Positions 61,128 through 64,000 of a stretch of DNA of 64,000 bases are shown in pieces. The DNA comes from Competibacter_A sp037045535 (GTDB lineage: Bacteria; Pseudomonadota; Gammaproteobacteria; Competibacterales; Competibacteraceae), in assembly GCA_037045535.1 (NCBI GenBank), contig JBAOHI010000041.1, forward strand, positions 1 through 64,000. The letters run 5' to 3'. How positions within the stretch are numbered: the first letter of the stretch is position 1; each line of letters starts with the position of its first letter. The translations under genes were made by a program, and so were the position numbers. The notes beneath the pieces are model-generated. The model did no database searches. It was not told the origin of the DNA and saw nothing but the letters and a program-made list of their open reading frames with translations.

Positions 61128-61472
61128 ATGACGAAAGCAGCAGGATTTCTCACCTTATTATTATGGACCCTGCCGGCTTTGGCCGACCACGGTGGACCGC
61201 CGGTTGCCGGCCAGCCACTGGTCGTGGATGTGCGCACCGAGGGCGAATACCGGCAAGAGCACGTTCGGGAAGCGGTCAATATTCCCTATGACCAAATCGC
61301 CCAGCGCATCGCTGCCTTCGCTCCGGACCACGAATCACGCATTGTGCTCTATTGTCGCAGCGGTGGGCGTGCTGGCATCGCCGAACAGACGTTGCACCAG
61401 TTGGGATATCACCAAGTCGAGAATAAAGGTGGTTTGGATGCCATGCGGCGCAATGGTTATCGAATCGACTGA
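61128..61472 (+). CDS. Exported rhodanese-like sulfurtransferase
   Basis: 114 aa, single domain. A signal peptide (KAAGFLTLLLWTLPALA) precedes VVDVRTEGEYRQEHVREAVNIPY (rhodanese N-terminal motif) and the active-site loop YCRSGGRAG with Cys76 as sulfur-accepting residue. It should handle sulfane sulfur, or related persulfide or redox chemistry, in the periplasm. AGAGGAG stands 6 nt before the ATG. The cupin gene follows 24 bp later in the same direction. Confidence 0.9.
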   Translation: MTKAAGFLTLLLWTLPALADHGGPPVAGQPLVVDVRTEGEYRQEHVREAVNIPYDQIAQRIAAFAPDHESRIVLYCRSGGRAGIAEQTLHQLGYHQVENKGGLDAMRRNGYRID

Positions 61473-61496
61473 CTTCTATCCAGGTAGAGCCAACGT

Positions 61497-61772
61497 ATGA
61501 GCAAGATCCGTATCGATACGAATCCCGATCCTGAGCGATTGCGAGAACTGAACGTCGAAAGCTGGCCAATCTGGACGAAGGAGGCGTCTGAATTTCCTTG
61601 GGAATACGATGCCGAGGAAACTTGCTATGTACTGGAAGGCCGCGTGACCGTCACACCTGAAGGCAGCGAGCCGGTCGAAATCGGGCGGGGCGATTTGGTG
61701 ACCTTTCCCAAGGGAATGCGCTGTACATGGCGGGTCGATGTGCCGATCCGCAAGCACTACTCATTTTCCTAG
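61497..61772 (+). CDS. Small cupin-domain protein
   Basis: 91 aa. WTKEASEFPWEYDAEETCYVLEGRVTV and GDLVTFPKGMRCTW form the two cupin motifs, but the metal-ligand pattern (H-x-H) is degenerate: a YDAEET stretch stands where His residues are usual. This is the DUF861/EutQ-like group of single-cupin proteins of unknown substrate. Cytoplasmic. It follows the rhodanese gene closely and may be co-transcribed. It converges on murI, whose stop is 8 bp away. Confidence 0.85.
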   Translation: MSKIRIDTNPDPERLRELNVESWPIWTKEASEFPWEYDAEETCYVLEGRVTVTPEGSEPVEIGRGDLVTFPKGMRCTWRVDVPIRKHYSFS

Positions 61773-61779
61773 GCGGCGC

Positions 61780-62670
61780 TCACTGTGTTGGATGAGCCTC
61801 GGTCGCCAGCGCGGGGAGTGGTTCCAGGCCGGAGAAGGTGGGAGTGCCGTCGTACCGGAAGGGTTCCGGCAAGGGTTCAACCGCGACCGGATAGCCCAAT
61901 AGTCGGCCCATCACTTGAGCGGTTCGTTCCAGCGGGCCGCTGGTCCAGTAGCGGGTATCGCCTATTGCGAGGCTGTTCGCCAATACACTCGCTGCTTCCA
62001 GTCGCCGACGCAACTGTCGGGCCACCGCCGCACTAGGATCAAGGATGACAACGTCCGGACCGACCAACTGTTGGATCAGCGGAATCAGGAACGGGTAATG
62101 CGTGCAACCCAGCACCAGGGTATCCGCACCCTGCGCCAGTAACGGTTCCAGGAATTTTTCCAGCAGAGCGCGAGGATGGGAACCGTGCAATTCACCACGT
62201 TCCACGCAATCGGCCAAGCCAGGACAAGGTTGCACCATGACCCGTGCCCGGTGGCCATGTTGGTCGAGGAGGGCAGCGAATTTGTTGCTGCGCACCGTGT
62301 TGCCAGTGGCGAGGAGGCCAACCACGCCGGAGCGGGTCGCGGCCACGGCTGGCTTAATGGCGGGTTCAATGCCGATGATCGGCACATGGAATCGATTGCG
62401 CAGCTGGGCAATCGCCGCTGCCGTGGCCGTGTTGCAGGCCACCACCACCGCCTTGGCGCGGTGTTCCAGCAAGAATTCGGTAATGGCGACCGAGCGCCGC
62501 GCGATGAATTCGTTCGGTTTGTTGCCGTAGGGCGCATGACCGGAATCAGCGACGTATAGCAGCGTTTCGTGGGAGAGATCGGTTTGGATCCGTCGCAACA
62601 CCGACAAACCTCCTACCCCGGAATCGAATACGCCGATGGGTTGGTCGGTAGGTCGCTTGGAAAAGGTCAC
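61780..62670 (-). CDS. murI: Glutamate racemase
   Basis: 296 aa from GTG 62670; the reading frame extends to 62820 but the extra 50 residues are unlike MurI. GVFDSGVGGLSVLRRI is the N-terminal signature; the catalytic Cys pair is in VVACNTATAAA (about Cys79) and LGCTHYPFL (about Cys190). PYGNKPNEFI and a His near the second Cys complete the site. It makes D-glutamate for peptidoglycan in the cytoplasm. It runs opposite to the cupin gene and diverges from the MaoC-PTA gene. Confidence 0.93.
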   Translation of the reverse strand: MTFSKRPTDQPIGVFDSGVGGLSVLRRIQTDLSHETLLYVADSGHAPYGNKPNEFIARRSVAITEFLLEHRAKAVVVACNTATAAAIAQLRNRFHVPIIGIEPAIKPAVAATRSGVVGLLATGNTVRSNKFAALLDQHGHRARVMVQPCPGLADCVERGELHGSHPRALLEKFLEPLLAQGADTLVLGCTHYPFLIPLIQQLVGPDVVILDPSAAVARQLRRRLEAASVLANSLAIGDTRYWTSGPLERTAQVMGRLLGYPVAVEPLPEPFRYDGTPTFSGLEPLPALATEAHPTQ

Positions 62671-63011
62671 CGGACGGTCCGCGTTGAAAGGAGAGAGCGT
62701 TGGACGAACGGCGCCGATTCTAGCGCGACCGGCCGCTTGGCGACAGAGTTGGTTACCTTTGCCGAGCGGCCAACTCCACTGAGCGTACGGCAAGCGGCGA
62801 GTAAGGCTCATGAACGACAAAATACTAACCGCAGCGGACTTGAATAGTCTGGCTTGAAGCGGCCGCTTCTGGCTGGCTCCCTAATCAGTCTGGTGGGTTC
62901 GATGTGGGCAATCGCTCGACAGCGCCAACTCATGTCATGATCATCCCGTAGGATCCTTGGTAATTTTTGCCACCCAACCGGCAGCGACCGAAAATACACG
63001 GACAATGAGGC
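62671..63011. other. Gene-free divergent region between murI and the MaoC-PTA gene
   Basis: About 340 bp. An open frame continues murI upstream on the minus strand to 62820 but is not conserved-looking. No repeat, RNA or strong promoter pair was recognised. Confidence 0.35.
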
Positions 63012-64000
63012 ATGAACGACATCATTGAAAACAAGACGTTCGATGAAATTCAGATCGGTGATCAAGCCAGCCTGACGTGGGCACTGGATCGGGATAGCGT
63101 CGAAGCGCTGGGAATCATCACCGGCAACTTCAACTTGATCGACTTGGATCCCGGCCCGGCCGACACTTCGATGTTCGGGCAGGGTGGAGGGCAAACTGGC
63201 TGGTCGGCGGCGCTATTCGCGTCGCTGGCTGGTACTCGATTGCCCGGCTTAGGCTCGGTGGCCCAGCGCATTGACGTTCGTCTGCGCCGGCCGGTGGCGA
63301 TTGGCGTGCCGGTGACCGCGACCGCGATAGTCAAGGAAAAACAGCCGGCCACCGGTACCGTGCTGCTTGAATGTCGAGCAGTCGATCCGACGGGCGAAGA
63401 AGTTGCGACCGGTTGGATCGAGGTTTTGGTGCCCAGGGAGAAAATCCGGCACGAGCTGTTGAATTTGCCAAAAGTACAGTTGCGGCGTGATAACCGCTAC
63501 CTAGAGTTGTTGAAAGCTTGCGAGGGGCTTCCCGCCTTGAGTTGCGCGGTTGTCCATCCCTGTAGTCCTGATTCGTTGCGCGGCGCGGTCGAGGCGGCCG
63601 AACACAATTTGATTACGCCGATCCTGATCGGTCCGGAAGAGAGAATCAAAGCCATCGCCGCGCAACAGAATCTGGATATTTCGCGCTATCGGCTGGTGGC
63701 GTCGGAGCACAGCCATCATTCCGCTGAGCTGGCGGTTGCCCTGGTGTTGGCCGGCGAGGCGCAGACCTTGATGAAGGGCAGCCTGCACACCGACGAATTG
63801 TTAGCCGAGGTGGTTAAGAAAGAGAATGGCCTGCGCACCGAGCGGCGGATCAGCCATTGCTTCTTGATGGCAGTGCCCACCTATCCGCGCCCGATCATCA
63901 TCACCGACGCTGCCATCAATATTTCGCCGACCCTGGAGGACAAGCACGACATTATCCAAAACGCCATCGAACTTGCTCATGCCATCGGCATTGCAGAGCC
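63012..64000 (+). CDS. MaoC-like/phosphate acetyl(butyryl)transferase fusion, 3' end outside window
   Basis: At least 329 aa; the frame is open to the window end. The N-terminal 140 residues form a hot-dog MaoC-like hydratase domain (FDEIQIGDQASLTWALD, TGNFNLIDLDP, MFGQGGGQTGWSAALFASL). From about 165 the phosphate acetyl/butyryltransferase domain follows (LKACEGLPALSCAVVHPC, HNLITPILIGPEERI, TLMKGSLHTDELLAEV, YPRPIIITDAAINISPTLEDK). This is the known bifunctional enoyl-CoA hydratase/phosphate acetyltransferase type. It links acyl-CoA with acyl phosphate, probably with an acetate or butyrate kinase further on. ATG at 63012. Confidence 0.9.
   Translation, partial: MNDIIENKTFDEIQIGDQASLTWALDRDSVEALGIITGNFNLIDLDPGPADTSMFGQGGGQTGWSAALFASLAGTRLPGLGSVAQRIDVRLRRPVAIGVPVTATAIVKEKQPATGTVLLECRAVDPTGEEVATGWIEVLVPREKIRHELLNLPKVQLRRDNRYLELLKACEGLPALSCAVVHPCSPDSLRGAVEAAEHNLITPILIGPEERIKAIAAQQNLDISRYRLVASEHSHHSAELAVALVLAGEAQTLMKGSLHTDELLAEVVKKENGLRTERRISHCFLMAVPTYPRPIIITDAAINISPTLEDKHDIIQNAIELAHAIGIAE

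Noticed and set aside
62671..62820. N-terminal extension of murI
   Set aside because: The 50 extra residues do not resemble MurI and the family usually starts close to the GVFDSGVGG motif; GTG 62670 fits better.

Overview
The window looks like a chromosomal segment of a GC-rich gammaproteobacterium. This rests on the housekeeping genes (PPK2, MoeA, DegQ/HtrA, MurI, HdeA-like protein), an exopolysaccharide locus of the kind linked to exosortase A, and a c-di-GMP-I riboswitch. The many insertion sequences, PPK2 and the gene types recall wastewater gammaproteobacteria such as the Competibacter/Contendobacter group, but that is a guess from gene content. No tRNA, rRNA, CRISPR array, plasmid or phage genes were seen.

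Layout. (1) 1-5640: ordinary chromosome, with a tiny Lys-rich protein, PPK2, a Tat-exported FAD oxidoreductase and an HdeA-like periplasmic protein on the minus strand, then a PpiC/NifM-like fragment and moeA on the plus strand. (2) 5973-39320: a large exopolysaccharide locus on the plus strand. It opens with a polysaccharide deacetylase destroyed by two insertion sequences. Next comes a GC-rich cassette (glutamine-dependent amidotransferase, acyl carrier protein, acyl-AMP ligase, NAD-synthase-like ATP pyrophosphatase), then a membrane acyltransferase, an SGNH-like lipoprotein and two alpha/beta hydrolases. After an IS block (17724-22851) there is a tightly overlapping operon (GT2, GNAT/FemAB-like, Wzx flippase, deacetylase, GT2, LbH acetyltransferase, O-antigen ligase/polymerase). 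A broken Tn5-like element follows, then an A+T-rich run (acyltransferase, methyltransferase, GT2, deacetylase, three GT4). (3) 39336-50566: an IS graveyard with IS630, IS4, IS5, IS21 and IS481 types, several inserted into one another. (4) 50579-56359, minus strand: a beta-helix surface protein, a PKD/LamG secreted protein under a c-di-GMP-I riboswitch, and a zinc-ribbon membrane protein. (5) 56765-64000: an IS-disrupted cell-wall hydrolase, a small unknown protein, degQ behind a CTTAAG-N5-CTTAAG box, rhodanese, cupin, murI and the start of a MaoC-phosphate acetyltransferase fusion.

How it fits together. Region 2 encodes assembly of a repeat-unit polysaccharide (glycosyltransferases, flippase, polymerase/ligase) and its decoration (deacetylation, O-acylation, methylation and possibly an unusual ACP/AMP-ligase/amidotransferase modification). 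The riboswitch-controlled adhesin-like protein fits a c-di-GMP biofilm programme. One 1250-bp IS5-family element has five full copies and one partial copy, nearly identical and mostly with intact 4-bp target duplications. It has been active recently and has inactivated at least the first deacetylase, the cell-wall hydrolase and two other transposases. Several transposase frameshifts fall at homopolymer runs and may be sequencing errors.
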